Positions 54,540-63,290 of a stretch of 64,000 nucleotides of DNA are shown here, in pieces. Under the pieces are notes generated by a model. It did not search any database. It was not told the origin of the DNA and worked only from the letters and a program-made list of their open reading frames with translations. The position numbers and the translations under genes were made by a program. Positions within the stretch are counted from its first letter, which is position 1. Each line of letters begins with the position of its first letter. This stretch comes from Segetibacter aerophilus (lineage in GTDB: Bacteria; Bacteroidota; Bacteroidia; Chitinophagales; Chitinophagaceae), in the NCBI RefSeq assembly GCF_007991655.1, contig NZ_BJYT01000002.1, positions 1-64,000 of the forward strand, read 5' to 3'.

Positions 54540-55250
54540 CTATTTAAGATTATGATACACCTTTTGAACGTCTTCATCCTGCTCCAACCTGTCTACTAAT
54601 TCTAGTACCTCCTTCGCCTGTTCCTCGGGAAGTTCAACAGTTGTTGTCGGAATTCGGGTAAGCTCTGACGATATGGGCGTAATGCCCTTGTCTTCAAGTG
54701 CTTTTGCCATAGTTCCAAAATCGTCGTATTCTGTTCTTAAGACAATGTTGCCTTCTTCGTCTTCGCCTATTTCCTGCAAACCATGATCAATCATATCAAG
54801 CTCAAGTTCTTCGAGATCCTGGCCTTCATTTTTTATTTTGAATTCGCCCATCCGGTGAAAAGTAAACGCAACCGAACCGCTGGTACCAAGACTGCCATCG
54901 CCTTTTCTAAAATGCATTCTCACGTTTGCAACAGTACGAGTGGGATTGTCAGTTGCGGTCTCCACCAGCACTGCAATCCCATGAGGGGCGTAACCTTCAT
55001 AAATCACTTCCTCATAGTTGGTCATGTCTTTACCCTGCGCTCTTTTTATCGCAGCTTCCACGCGGTCTTTGGGCATGCCTACACCTTTGGCATTAGCAAA
55101 ACACCTGCGCAAAGCAGGGTTAGTTGCAGGGTCTGGGCCGCCAGCCTTTACAGCAATCGCGATCTCTTTTCCAATACGGGTAAATTGTTTAGCCATGCGA
55201 TCCCAACGTGCAAACATGGTCGACTTCCGAACTTCAAATATTCTTCCCAT
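54540..55250 (-). CDS. YebC/PmpR family transcription/translation factor
   Basis: A 236-residue three-domain protein of the YebC/PmpR family (DUF28). The start [21 protein letters not shown] and the block [18 protein letters not shown], followed by [14 protein letters not shown], are family hallmarks. Members act as transcriptional regulators, and some relatives relieve ribosome stalling at proline stretches. Full length. Confidence 0.93.
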   Translation of the reverse strand: MGRIFEVRKSTMFARWDRMAKQFTRIGKEIAIAVKAGGPDPATNPALRRCFANAKGVGMPKDRVEAAIKRAQGKDMTNYEEVIYEGYAPHGIAVLVETATDNPTRTVANVRMHFRKGDGSLGTSGSVAFTFHRMGEFKIKNEGQDLEELELDMIDHGLQEIGEDEEGNIVLRTEYDDFGTMAKALEDKGITPISSELTRIPTTTVELPEEQAKEVLELVDRLEQDEDVQKVYHNLK

Positions 55251-55307
55251 AATTATGAATTCACTTTTGATAATTTTTTTTCTGGATTTGCTTTTTCTCT
55301 TTACCGG

Positions 55308-55386
55308 GCTTTCGTTGTGTCACTCACTTGTACTGCCATTCTTTGTTCATCAAACGTTAAGTAGTTGAAGAGTGCGACGCAAGAAA
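55308..55386. repeat. Dispersed repeat family 1, inverted pair (copies E and F)
   Basis: Copy E on the minus strand (about 55310-55335) reads AGTACAAGTGAGTGACACAA then CGAAAG. About 30 bases later copy F on the plus strand (55363-55386) reads GTTGAAGAGTGCGACGCAAG. The two subtypes are arranged head to head with imperfect complementarity. Confidence 0.7.
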
Positions 55387-55474
55387 AGAATGATTAAGGA
55401 TCCTAAGCTGGGTACCAAGAGTCTTCAATTGAAATGTGGCAAATTTAAGAGAACCGAATCAGCCCGCCAACCTA

Positions 55475-55519
55475 AAAATAAGAAGCCTTTCTGCTGTTTA
55501 CAGAAAGGCTTCTTATTTT
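55475..55519. terminator. Very strong bidirectional terminator
   Basis: AAAATAAGAAGCCTTTCTG pairs perfectly with CAGAAAGGCTTCTTATTTT (19 bp) around a CTGTTTA loop. The T/A ends serve both directions. On the minus strand it ends the APC permease transcript, whose stop is at 55533. Confidence 0.85.
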
Positions 55520-55532
55520 ATTCAAACTGTAT

Positions 55533-57221
55533 TTAAATTCTTTCCTCTAGAGGATTGGCTGGTTCGTGATCGTCTATTGGTTCGGGCCTTCCAAGCCTGT
55601 TAGCAAATACAAAAAAGTGAACCAATGCAAATACGATCGAGATATAAAGCAAGGTTCTGTCTTCGTCAAAGCCGACACCATACTGATGCAGAAGACCTGC
55701 AACAATTAGTAGAGCAGCTAAAACAAGACCTGTATAACGGGCCACTTTCATGCCTTTTCTTGTGGTAGTACCGTTACCCAAATGACTGTTTTTCGCTCCA
55801 TAGGCCAAGTAAATATCCATCCCGATTAGCATCCAAACCAGGAGACGTATCCATGTATCCATCGGCAAGAATGCCATCATGAACAGACACGTAAAGACTC
55901 CGAGAATAGGAACCAAAGGAACTAACGGCGTTTTAAATGCTCTTGGTATTTCAGGCATCTTTCTGCGCATTACCCAAATACCTATACAAACAAGAATGAA
56001 CGCAAACAGGGTTCCAATACTGGTCATCTCTCCAACTACTCTTGCAGGAACGAATGCTGCAAAGAGGCTTACGAATAGCATAAACAATAGATTGTTCTTT
56101 GCAGGGGTTTGTGTTGTAGGATTAACAGTAGAGAAAATTTTAGGGATTAATCCATCTTTACTCATGCTGAAGAAAACGCGGCTCTGTCCCATTAACATAA
56201 CAAGTATAACGGAAGAGTAGCCTGCAAGTATAGCGACAATAATCGCACGGTTTAACCATGGATAATCAGGCGTTATAACACCGGCAGCGTTTGTCGTACC
56301 CATCTTGTCGATGGCAAGTGCAACTGGCGCAATACCATCTTTACCGGCAAAAGTTGAATAACTAGTTACCCCGGTCATAACATGGGCGAACAATATATAT
56401 AGTACGGTACAAATTGCCAGGGACCCTAATATTCCCCAAGGCATGTCTTTCTTCGGATTTTTTGCTTCCTGCGCTGCCGTACTTACTGCATCAAAACCTA
56501 TATAAGCAAAGAACACTATGGCAGCTGATCTGATAATTCCACTAAATCCAAATTCGCCAAACTTGCCCGTATTATCAGGGATGTACGGATTGTAGTTATC
56601 GTTGTTTATGTATTTCCAGCCTAGAAAGATGAATACTAATACAACCGCCACTTTTAATGCAACGATGATTGCGTTAACCAGTGCACTTTCTTTAGTTCCC
56701 TTTATTAGTAGTAAACTCATTAAAACTATAATGAAGACAGCAGGAAGATTAATGATGCCTCCATCCCAAGGGCCGAGGGTTAAAGAGACTGGTAGATGGA
56801 CATCAAATCCTTCTAAAAATTTTATAAGATATCGGCTCCAGCTGATGCCTACGGTTGCTGCACCTACTGCGTATTCTAACACAAGATCCCATCCAATAAT
56901 CCAGGCGATGAATTCTCCCATGGTCGCATATGAGTAAGTATAAGCACTGCCCGCAACCGGTATCATCGACGCAAATTCTGCATAACAAAGACCAGCGAAC
57001 AAACAGCCAAAAGCGGCAACAACAAAAGAGATAGTAATAGCCGGACCTGCATGGTTAGCAGCAGCCATACCTGTAATTGAAAATAATCCGGCACCAATGA
57101 TTGCTCCTATTCCTAGTGCTACAAGTCCACCTGCGCCTAATGTTCGTTTAAGGGTGTGAGTACCTGTTTCCTGCGCTTCATTTAGTAACACATTCATTGG
57201 TTTTCTTACAAACAGACTCAT
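55533..57221 (-). CDS. APC-family amino acid permease
   Basis: A 562-residue cationic amino acid transporter-like permease of the APC superfamily with about 13 to 14 TM helices. The N-terminal GALVALGIGAIIGAGLFSITG-like unwound helix 1 (residues about 30-50, GIGAIIGAGLFSITG), the AGSAYTYSYATMGEFIAWI block and the FFAYIGFDAVSTAAQEAKNP stretch are family hallmarks. The C-terminal tail after the last TM is acidic (about 545-562). Substrate is an amino acid by family; which one is unknown. Confidence 0.92.
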   Translation of the reverse strand: MSLFVRKPMNVLLNEAQETGTHTLKRTLGAGGLVALGIGAIIGAGLFSITGMAAANHAGPAITISFVVAAFGCLFAGLCYAEFASMIPVAGSAYTYSYATMGEFIAWIIGWDLVLEYAVGAATVGISWSRYLIKFLEGFDVHLPVSLTLGPWDGGIINLPAVFIIVLMSLLLIKGTKESALVNAIIVALKVAVVLVFIFLGWKYINNDNYNPYIPDNTGKFGEFGFSGIIRSAAIVFFAYIGFDAVSTAAQEAKNPKKDMPWGILGSLAICTVLYILFAHVMTGVTSYSTFAGKDGIAPVALAIDKMGTTNAAGVITPDYPWLNRAIIVAILAGYSSVILVMLMGQSRVFFSMSKDGLIPKIFSTVNPTTQTPAKNNLLFMLFVSLFAAFVPARVVGEMTSIGTLFAFILVCIGIWVMRRKMPEIPRAFKTPLVPLVPILGVFTCLFMMAFLPMDTWIRLLVWMLIGMDIYLAYGAKNSHLGNGTTTRKGMKVARYTGLVLAALLIVAGLLHQYGVGFDEDRTLLYISIVFALVHFFVFANRLGRPEPIDDHEPANPLEERI

Positions 57222-57508
57222 AATGATATTTTAGTTATAGGTTTTATTTAGCCGGAAAAATAGCGATTTATTTAAAAGCAACTTTAAATATTTAAGAAGT
57301 TTAGGCATGAAAGTCAAGGTTCTGCATCATCTCTAAACAATAAAACCTCGCCATGGTTAATAGTGTCGAAATTTCGAATTTTGATATCAAATATTTTAAT
57401 ATGAATTGTGGGGTTGACGGCTCAATAAATTTTATTGCTATTAACCATTTTGCATTTAATCGCGTTTAGGTATAAGTACTATATTGCACCACTAACAAAC
57501 TGCCTTTA

Positions 57509-58762
57509 ATGCTTAATGCCTCGCCGCAGCCTAAAAGTAACCTTACTCTTTATATTTTGATTGCTATGGCTCTTGGCATCTGTACCGGTTACCTTATTAA
57601 CCGTTATTCGCCAATTGAAACGAGAGCTACTTTCTCCACCAATATAAAAATCTTAACTACTGTATTTCTACGGCTTGTGCAAATGATCATTGCCCCTTTG
57701 GTGTTTTCAACTCTGGTGGTTGGTATCGCTAAACTGGGAGATTTGAAGACGGTTGGTAGAGTTGGTGGCAAGTCACTACTTTGGTTCGTGACTGCATCTC
57801 TTGTTTCGCTTCTGTTGGGACTGGTGCTGGTAAATTTTTTCAAGCCAGGAGAAGGTATTCACCTTGGTACTCCAAACGCAGATGCAGCGAAAGACCTAAT
57901 AGGAAAAACAACAGGTTTCTCGCTTCAAAACTTTGTGGAGCATGTGGTTCCTAAAAGTGTGTTCGAGGCAATGGCTGGAAACGAAATACTGCAACTGGTA
58001 GTCTTCAGCATTTTCTTTGGCGTAGCGACAGCGGCCATTGGTGATTATGGAAAAATTGTAATCAGAGGTTTAGATGCTGTTGCTCATGTTATATTAAAGA
58101 TGGTCACCTATGTGATGAACTTTGCACCTCTCGGAGTATTTGGGGCTATCTCTGCCGTCATTGCTACGAACGGATTGGAAATATTTAAGTTTTACGGGCT
58201 CTACTTTAGTGAGTTTATTTTAGGAATTGTATTGCTGTGGGTGGTACTGTTAAGCGTAGGGTTTTTGGTGTTAGGTAAAAGACTTCCCGCCCTACTACGA
58301 CGAATTTCCGGTCCGCTCTTAATTGCCTTTAGCACTACCAGCAGTGAAGCTGTATTTCCTAAGCTAACCGAGGAATTGGAGAGGTTTGGTTGTAAAGATA
58401 AAATTGTCGCTTTTGTACTCCCGCTAGGATATTCTTTCAATCTCGACGGCAGCATGATGTACATGACCTTTGCCAGTGTTGCCATTGCCCAAGCTTATGG
58501 CGTGCATCTCGATTTGGGCACACAAATAACTATGCTGTTAGTACTCATGCTTACAAGTAAAGGCATTGCTGGTGTACCAAGAGCTTCGCTGGTAGTGGTT
58601 ACTGCAACCCTGGCAATGTTTAAAATACCGGCTGAAGGAATTGCTTTGATCCTACCAATAGACCACTTTTGCGACATGTTTCGCACTGGTACAAATGTTT
58701 TAGGAAACACATTGGCTACCACAGTCGTAAGTAAGTGGGAGAATTCTTTAGAAAATAATTAA
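57509..58762 (+). CDS. Dicarboxylate/amino acid:cation symporter (DAACS)
   Basis: A 417-residue sodium- or proton-coupled transporter of glutamate, aspartate or C4-dicarboxylates. Family motifs are visible: FLRLVQMIIAPLVFSTLVVG in the N-terminal part, the serine-rich hairpin FSTTSSEAVFPKL, the NLDGSMMYMTFASVAIAQA helix and the C-terminal DHFCDMFRTGTNVLGNT helix. The long plus-strand run continues into DedA and MFS genes (10-bp gap and a 4-bp overlap), which together look like one operon. Confidence 0.94.
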   Translation: MLNASPQPKSNLTLYILIAMALGICTGYLINRYSPIETRATFSTNIKILTTVFLRLVQMIIAPLVFSTLVVGIAKLGDLKTVGRVGGKSLLWFVTASLVSLLLGLVLVNFFKPGEGIHLGTPNADAAKDLIGKTTGFSLQNFVEHVVPKSVFEAMAGNEILQLVVFSIFFGVATAAIGDYGKIVIRGLDAVAHVILKMVTYVMNFAPLGVFGAISAVIATNGLEIFKFYGLYFSEFILGIVLLWVVLLSVGFLVLGKRLPALLRRISGPLLIAFSTTSSEAVFPKLTEELERFGCKDKIVAFVLPLGYSFNLDGSMMYMTFASVAIAQAYGVHLDLGTQITMLLVLMLTSKGIAGVPRASLVVVTATLAMFKIPAEGIALILPIDHFCDMFRTGTNVLGNTLATTVVSKWENSLENN

Positions 58763-58772
58763 TCTAGCTAGC

Positions 58773-59468
58773 ATGGATAAAGGTTTTGTACAGCAATTTA
58801 TTGAGTGGATCATACACAACGGTGGACTGTATGTACTTCTACTGGTAATTTTTGCTGAAACAGGTTTGTTTGTTGGTTTCTTTCTTCCGGGTGACTCCCT
58901 GTTGTTTGCCGCCGGCATTTATGTGCAGGATTTATCCAAGGCATTTTATGGAGTACATTTCAGCGTCATTGTTATTTTAGTAACAATAGCTTCTATTTTA
59001 GGGAACATGGTAGGCTACTGGTTTGGTTACAAATACGGCTCTCAGTTGTTTGAAAGGAAAGACTCGTTTCTTTTTAGAAAAAAGCATTTGTTGCGCGCCA
59101 AAGAATTTTACGAGAAGTACGGTAAGGCAACAATTTTTATAGCAAAGTTCCTTCCTATTCTGCGGACCTTTGCACCTATTGTGGCAGGAATTGTAAAAAT
59201 GGAAAAACCCGCTTTTACTCTCTACAATATTCTGGGCAGCGCTGCCTGGGTTTTGTCAATGATGCTCGGAGGGTACTATTTGCAGCGTTGGGTAGAAACT
59301 CAGTTTCACTTTAGCTTGAAAGACCATATCGAGGCGATCGCCATAGTCATCATTCTTATAACAACTCTACCTGTTTTATTTAAATTGTTCTTTGGTAAAA
59401 AGGACGAAGGAGTTGCTGCTTCGGAAGATTTGATAAAAGACATGGGTAAAGACAAAAAATTGTTATGA
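58773..59468 (+). CDS. DedA family membrane protein
   Basis: A 231-residue member of the DedA/SNARE-associated family. Features are FLPGDSLLFAAGI near residue 35-55, the GNMVGYWFGYKYGSQLF block, and the KAtIFIAKFLPILRTFAPIVAG-type block (FLPILRTFAPIVAG). DedA relatives include undecaprenyl-phosphate and phospholipid translocases. It lies 10 bp after the DAACS gene and its TGA overlaps the start of the MFS gene. Confidence 0.93.
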   Translation: MDKGFVQQFIEWIIHNGGLYVLLLVIFAETGLFVGFFLPGDSLLFAAGIYVQDLSKAFYGVHFSVIVILVTIASILGNMVGYWFGYKYGSQLFERKDSFLFRKKHLLRAKEFYEKYGKATIFIAKFLPILRTFAPIVAGIVKMEKPAFTLYNILGSAAWVLSMMLGGYYLQRWVETQFHFSLKDHIEAIAIVIILITTLPVLFKLFFGKKDEGVAASEDLIKDMGKDKKLL

Positions 59469-60691
59469 GCCAACACGAAAATGCCAGGGCAGGCTTGTTT
59501 TCGATTCCTGTACTCGTGGCTGCCCTTGGTTACTTTGTAGATATTTATGACTTGCTCCTTTTTGGAATTATCCGTAAAACAAGCCTGACTTCTTTAGGCC
59601 TATCGGAACGTGAGGTATTAACGAGTGGTGAATTCATCATTAGTATACAAATGATTGGCCTGTTGCTTGGCGGAATTTTATGGGGTGTGATGGGTGATAA
59701 GAAGGGCAGGCTAAGCGTTCTATTTGGATCAATTATTTTATACTCTCTTGCGAATATTGCTAATGGAATGGTTCATACTGTCAATCAGTATGCTTTGCTG
59801 CGCTTCATTGCCGGAGTGGGTTTAGCAGGAGAACTAGGTGCAGGGATCACATTGGTTTCTGAATTATTACCTAAAGAAAAGCGAGGCCTCGGTACCTCTA
59901 TGGTTGCAGGCTTTGGTCTTACTGGCGCTGTAGTCGCTTATTTTATTTCCAAACAATTCGATTGGCGCATATGCTACTATATAGGTGGCGGCATGGGGCT
60001 GCTGCTATTACTTCTTCGTATTAGTGTTTTCGAAAGTAATATGTTTAACCAGGTGAAGGAAATGAATGTTAGCCGCGGAAACTTCTTCATGTTTTTTACT
60101 GATAAGGAGAGATTTTTTAAGTACATGAAATGCATTCTAATTGGCTTGCCGACCTGGTATGTAATAGGGGTTATGGTATCCTTTTCTGACCAATTTGGAA
60201 AAAACATGGCTATATCAGAGCCGATCGATCCGGGAAGGGCAATCATGTTTGCTTACGTTGGTATTTCGCTGGGGGACATCGCTATCGGTTTCGTTAGCCA
60301 GGCCCTAAAAAGCCGCAGAAAAGCGCTTTTTATATTCTATATTATGACGATGATTTGCATGGCTCTCTTCTTTATGCAAAACGGCTCATCTGCACTCACC
60401 ATGTACCTGATTTGTGCTTGCCTCGGTTTTTCCACCGGCTTTTGGGCCATCTTTGTTACCATGGCAGCCGAACAGTTCGGAACTAATCTACGAGCTACGG
60501 CCGCAACCACTGTCCCCAACATGGTTCGAGGCGCTTTGCCTTTAATGATCTTGTTGTTTAAATTTCTCCGTGAAAAATCCGGCTTTATAACCGGAGGCAT
60601 AATCACTGCCGTAATCATCATGATCATTACCCTCATCGCCGCTTACTTCACCCGGGAGACTTTCGGAAAAGATCTGATGTACGTGGAGTAG
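59465..60691 (+). CDS. MFS transporter
   Basis: A 408-residue major facilitator superfamily protein of about 12 TMs. The loop 2-3 motif is GVMGDKKGRLSVLFG, loop 4-5 is RFIAGVGLAGELGAGITL, and a central cytoplasmic loop follows EFESN/FNQVKEMN. The pattern is closest to the metabolite:H+ symporter (sugar/organic-acid) group. ATG 59465 overlaps the DedA stop (ATGA), indicating translational coupling. Substrate is unknown. Confidence 0.9.
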   Translation: MSQHENARAGLFSIPVLVAALGYFVDIYDLLLFGIIRKTSLTSLGLSEREVLTSGEFIISIQMIGLLLGGILWGVMGDKKGRLSVLFGSIILYSLANIANGMVHTVNQYALLRFIAGVGLAGELGAGITLVSELLPKEKRGLGTSMVAGFGLTGAVVAYFISKQFDWRICYYIGGGMGLLLLLLRISVFESNMFNQVKEMNVSRGNFFMFFTDKERFFKYMKCILIGLPTWYVIGVMVSFSDQFGKNMAISEPIDPGRAIMFAYVGISLGDIAIGFVSQALKSRRKALFIFYIMTMICMALFFMQNGSSALTMYLICACLGFSTGFWAIFVTMAAEQFGTNLRATAATTVPNMVRGALPLMILLFKFLREKSGFITGGIITAVIIMIITLIAAYFTRETFGKDLMYVE

Positions 60692-60734
60692 CTTTGTTCC
60701 TAAGAGGATTTTGATATTACGCATCTGTTCTTTT

Positions 60735-60879
60735 CTCAACATCGTTGCGACGCTCCGTTCGACTTAATGAATTTCAACAACTCTTCCAACCTCCGAACTT
60801 AAAGCTTATAATTTCGCCTCTTTATAGAATAGGTTGAATAAAGATCAATAGTAAAAGTGAGTGACACAACGATGCTGAA
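60735..60879. repeat. Dispersed repeat family 1, inverted pair (copies N and G)
   Basis: Copy N on the minus strand (about 60735-60755) reads GAGCGTCGCAACGATGTTGA. Copy G on the plus strand (60851-60879) reads AAAAGTGAGTGACACAACGA then TGCTGAAA. The layout repeats that of 55308-55386, head to head with a longer spacer. Confidence 0.55.
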
Positions 60880-60940
60880 AAAGGAAGTTATGTCGGCTTC
60901 CCTACATGTCTTCCACCTGGAACACCCTTAACTTCGCGCG

Positions 60941-61927
60941 ATGAAATTTTTAATTATTCGGTTTTCTTCGATAGGAGATATTGTACTTACGACCCCCGTT
61001 ATCAGAGGTCTGAAGCTACAGGTGGAAGGTGCAGAGGTACATTACCTTACAAAAAATAGTTTTAAGGGAATAGTTGAAAGCAATCCGTACATAGATAAAG
61101 TGCACGTGTTAGAAGAGGATTTTGACGGGATGATAAATAAACTAAGCAAAGAGGCGTTTGACCATATTATAGACTTACATCACAACCTTCGTACGTTGAA
61201 GGTGAAGAAGGCACTTAGTAAAGTGCCTGCCTTTTCGTTTAATAAATTGAATATAAAGAAGTGGCTGCTTACTGCTCTTAAAATTAACTTGTTGCCGCCT
61301 ATTCATATTGTCGATCGTTATCTTGAAGCAGTTGAGTCTTTTGGGGTTAAAAATGATGGAAAGGGGTTAGACTATTTTATTCCCGTGCAAGACAAGGTAC
61401 CGGATCATGATATACCTGCCGCTCAATCTCTTGGTTATACGGGTATTGTTATAGGCGCTGCTCACAACACAAAAAAGTTGCCCCTGTATAAACTGAAAGA
61501 GTTGTGCACAAAAATTAATCATCCGATCGTACTTCTTGGCGGCCCTGAAGACAGGGCAATTGGTGACGAGATTGCTTCTATCGATCCAATTAAAATTTAC
61601 AATTCCTGCGGAAAATTTAACCTGAACGAAAGTGCAGATCTTGTTAGACGAGCAAAGGTTATTGTAACACACGACACAGGTTTGATGCATATTGCTGCTG
61701 CTTTCAAAAAACCGATAATTAGTGTTTGGGGTAATACCGTCCCTGCCTTTGGGATGACCCCGTACTTTGGTAACACCAATGTCGAACACGTCCTTTTTGA
61801 AATAAAAAAACTATGGTGTCGGCCTTGCAGCAAAATTGGTTACAGTAAGTGTCCGCTTGGTCATTTCAAGTGCATGGAAAAACATAACATGTCGGAGGTG
61901 GCAGTGAAAGCAGAAGGGAAATTCTAA
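60941..61927 (+). CDS. Glycosyltransferase family 9 (heptosyltransferase-like)
   Basis: A 328-residue GT9 family transferase of the ADP-heptose:LPS heptosyltransferase type. The start KFLIIRFSSIGDIVLTTPVI and the C-terminal donor-site block (VTHDTGLMHIAAAFKKPIISVWGNT) are diagnostic. Near the C-terminus a cysteine-rich CRPCSKIGYSKCPLGHFKCM segment is seen, as in other Bacteroidota members. It probably acts in LPS or cell-surface glycan assembly at the inner membrane. Monocistronic with a following terminator. Confidence 0.92.
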   Translation: MKFLIIRFSSIGDIVLTTPVIRGLKLQVEGAEVHYLTKNSFKGIVESNPYIDKVHVLEEDFDGMINKLSKEAFDHIIDLHHNLRTLKVKKALSKVPAFSFNKLNIKKWLLTALKINLLPPIHIVDRYLEAVESFGVKNDGKGLDYFIPVQDKVPDHDIPAAQSLGYTGIVIGAAHNTKKLPLYKLKELCTKINHPIVLLGGPEDRAIGDEIASIDPIKIYNSCGKFNLNESADLVRRAKVIVTHDTGLMHIAAAFKKPIISVWGNTVPAFGMTPYFGNTNVEHVLFEIKKLWCRPCSKIGYSKCPLGHFKCMEKHNMSEVAVKAEGKF

Positions 61928-62060
61928 TTAGCAGGAGATTAGTGAAGTGGTTCGAGCTTGAGCAGTTAGATTAGTCAGTAACGGGTGGGAGAGAGACTAA
62001 TTCTAATCTTAATTCCACATAGAACGCAGGATATTTATTTAAGTAGAGAAAGTATAAAAC

Positions 62061-62096
62061 AAAGAGGCCATGCAAGTGCACCGCCTCTTTTTGTTT
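62061..62096. terminator. Terminator between convergent genes
   Basis: AAAGAGGC and GCCTCTTT pair around an internal TGCA-rich loop, followed by TTTTTG TTTT on the plus strand. The minus strand also runs into TTTGTTTT. It suits both the GT9 gene and the SH3-domain operon. Confidence 0.75.
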
Positions 62097-62111
62097 TACC
62101 TGAAATTTTTA

Positions 62112-62531
62112 TTATCCCTCGGATAAGTATTGTGCATAGCAGTATCCTTCTTCCCCTGCATCTGTTCTTACCAGGTACCATTGGTCGTTAGTTTTACTGA
62201 CTATTGTTACCGTTTCACCATGCGCGGCTTTTCCTACGATCGGTTGATCTGTACCAGGTCCCTTTCTTACGTTTAGGTTAGATGATTGCGTTGTGACTGT
62301 TGCTTTTGAACCCGCCGACATTGCGGAAACATTGACGTTCATAATTACATCGGCCGCTCTAAAATCGGGATCAATCTTATTATAAATGTTCCAAAGGTTA
62401 TCTTTTACCTGCCCGCTTGGCGCTTCGCCGTCAATGTATAACACGTTGTCTTGTTCCCTAACCTGTAAATTTTGAACACCTGCCGCAGCGGCTGCATCTA
62501 TCAGCTCTTTATATTTTTCTTGTAATGCCAT
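62112..62531 (-). CDS. BON-like and bacterial SH3 domain protein
   Basis: A 139-residue protein. The N-terminal 70 residues (KEKYKELI-type helix then VREQDNVLYIDGEAPSGQVKD) resemble a BON domain. The C-terminal 65 residues are an SH3b domain (SNLNVRKGPGTDQPIVGKA, DQWYLVRTDAGEEGYCYAQYL). No signal peptide is visible, so it may be cytoplasmic or a non-classically exported envelope protein. It is the last gene of a four-gene minus-strand operon (gaps 31, 13 and 16 bp). Confidence 0.85.
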   Translation of the reverse strand: MALQEKYKELIDAAAAAGVQNLQVREQDNVLYIDGEAPSGQVKDNLWNIYNKIDPDFRAADVIMNVNVSAMSAGSKATVTTQSSNLNVRKGPGTDQPIVGKAAHGETVTIVSKTNDQWYLVRTDAGEEGYCYAQYLSEG

Positions 62532-62547
62532 AAAATGTTTCCTCCGC

Positions 62548-62895
62548 TTATTTAATAGTTAACTGGTTGTTGATTTTCTTTGGTCGTAGAGACTGTAAAC
62601 TTTGCATTAAATTCTGCAGCCTGCTTCTTTGAATTTCACCTGTAAGTGTTATTTCTCCATTGTTAACGGTTGCATTCACCCCGGGATAATCCTTGGTTGC
62701 ATCTTTTGCCCCTGTTGTCAACGCGTCGTCTGCTGAGATCTCTACCGGAGCTGGAGCCGACTGAATTGGGGTTGTAGCCGTAGTATCTACATCAGTTGTT
62801 GCGTGATTGTCCTTCTTTCCTTTACAAGAGGTAACGAAAATGCTTGTTGAGAACAGTAGTCCAACAGCAAGTAATTTGATTTTTGAATAGTGCAT
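62548..62895 (-). CDS. BON domain lipoprotein
   Basis: A 115-residue lipoprotein with lipobox SIFVTSC (Cys24), a Thr/Pro-rich linker, and one BON domain at about 55-115. The domain holds DALTTGAKDATKDYPGVNAT, GEITLTGEIQRSRLQNLMQS and INNQLTI. BON domains bind phospholipid surfaces. Second-to-last gene of the operon. Confidence 0.9.
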   Translation of the reverse strand: MHYSKIKLLAVGLLFSTSIFVTSCKGKKDNHATTDVDTTATTPIQSAPAPVEISADDALTTGAKDATKDYPGVNATVNNGEITLTGEIQRSRLQNLMQSLQSLRPKKINNQLTIK

Positions 62896-62908
62896 AATTT
62901 GGTTTGAT

Positions 62909-63259
62909 TTAATAAGTATTACCGATTAAAAAATAAGAAACGAGGCTTCCTGCGACTGACATAATACAAGCTAGTATGATTGCCGTTGTGAACGAAGCGA
63001 CCTCAAAACCTGAAAAGAATTTATCAGCTATTTTTATAACTATAGCAAGTACAATAAGCCTGACAAAGAATGAAAGCAGGAAAAATGTAAACAGGTTCAA
63101 TGGAAATCTTAGTAAGGCACCTATTGTTGCATTTAATATTCCGATTACCAGTGCAACTAAAACTGCAGTACCAAAACTTCTTATTTTAACTGTAGTCATC
63201 AGTTTAGAGGCAAGCAATAAGATTGCTGCATTGATCAGTAATTGTAAGATCCAGTTCAT
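62909..63259 (-). CDS. Phage_holin_4_2-family small membrane protein
   Basis: A 116-residue protein of four TM helices (NWILQLLINAAILLLASKL, FGTAVLVALVIGILNATIGA, LFTFFLLSFFVRLIVLAI, FTTAIILACIMSVAGSLVS). It matches the family named phage holin 4_2, which is common in ordinary chromosomes. The neighbours are not phage genes, so this is an envelope protein rather than a lysis gene. Confidence 0.85.
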   Translation of the reverse strand: MNWILQLLINAAILLLASKLMTTVKIRSFGTAVLVALVIGILNATIGALLRFPLNLFTFFLLSFFVRLIVLAIVIKIADKFFSGFEVASFTTAIILACIMSVAGSLVSYFLIGNTY

Positions 63260-63290
63260 ATTTATTATTTAATTGTTGATAATTTTGTTT

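Noticed and set aside
62909-63259. Holin-family name taken as evidence of a prophage
   Set aside because: No phage structural, lysis or integrase genes are nearby; this family is common in normal chromosomes.
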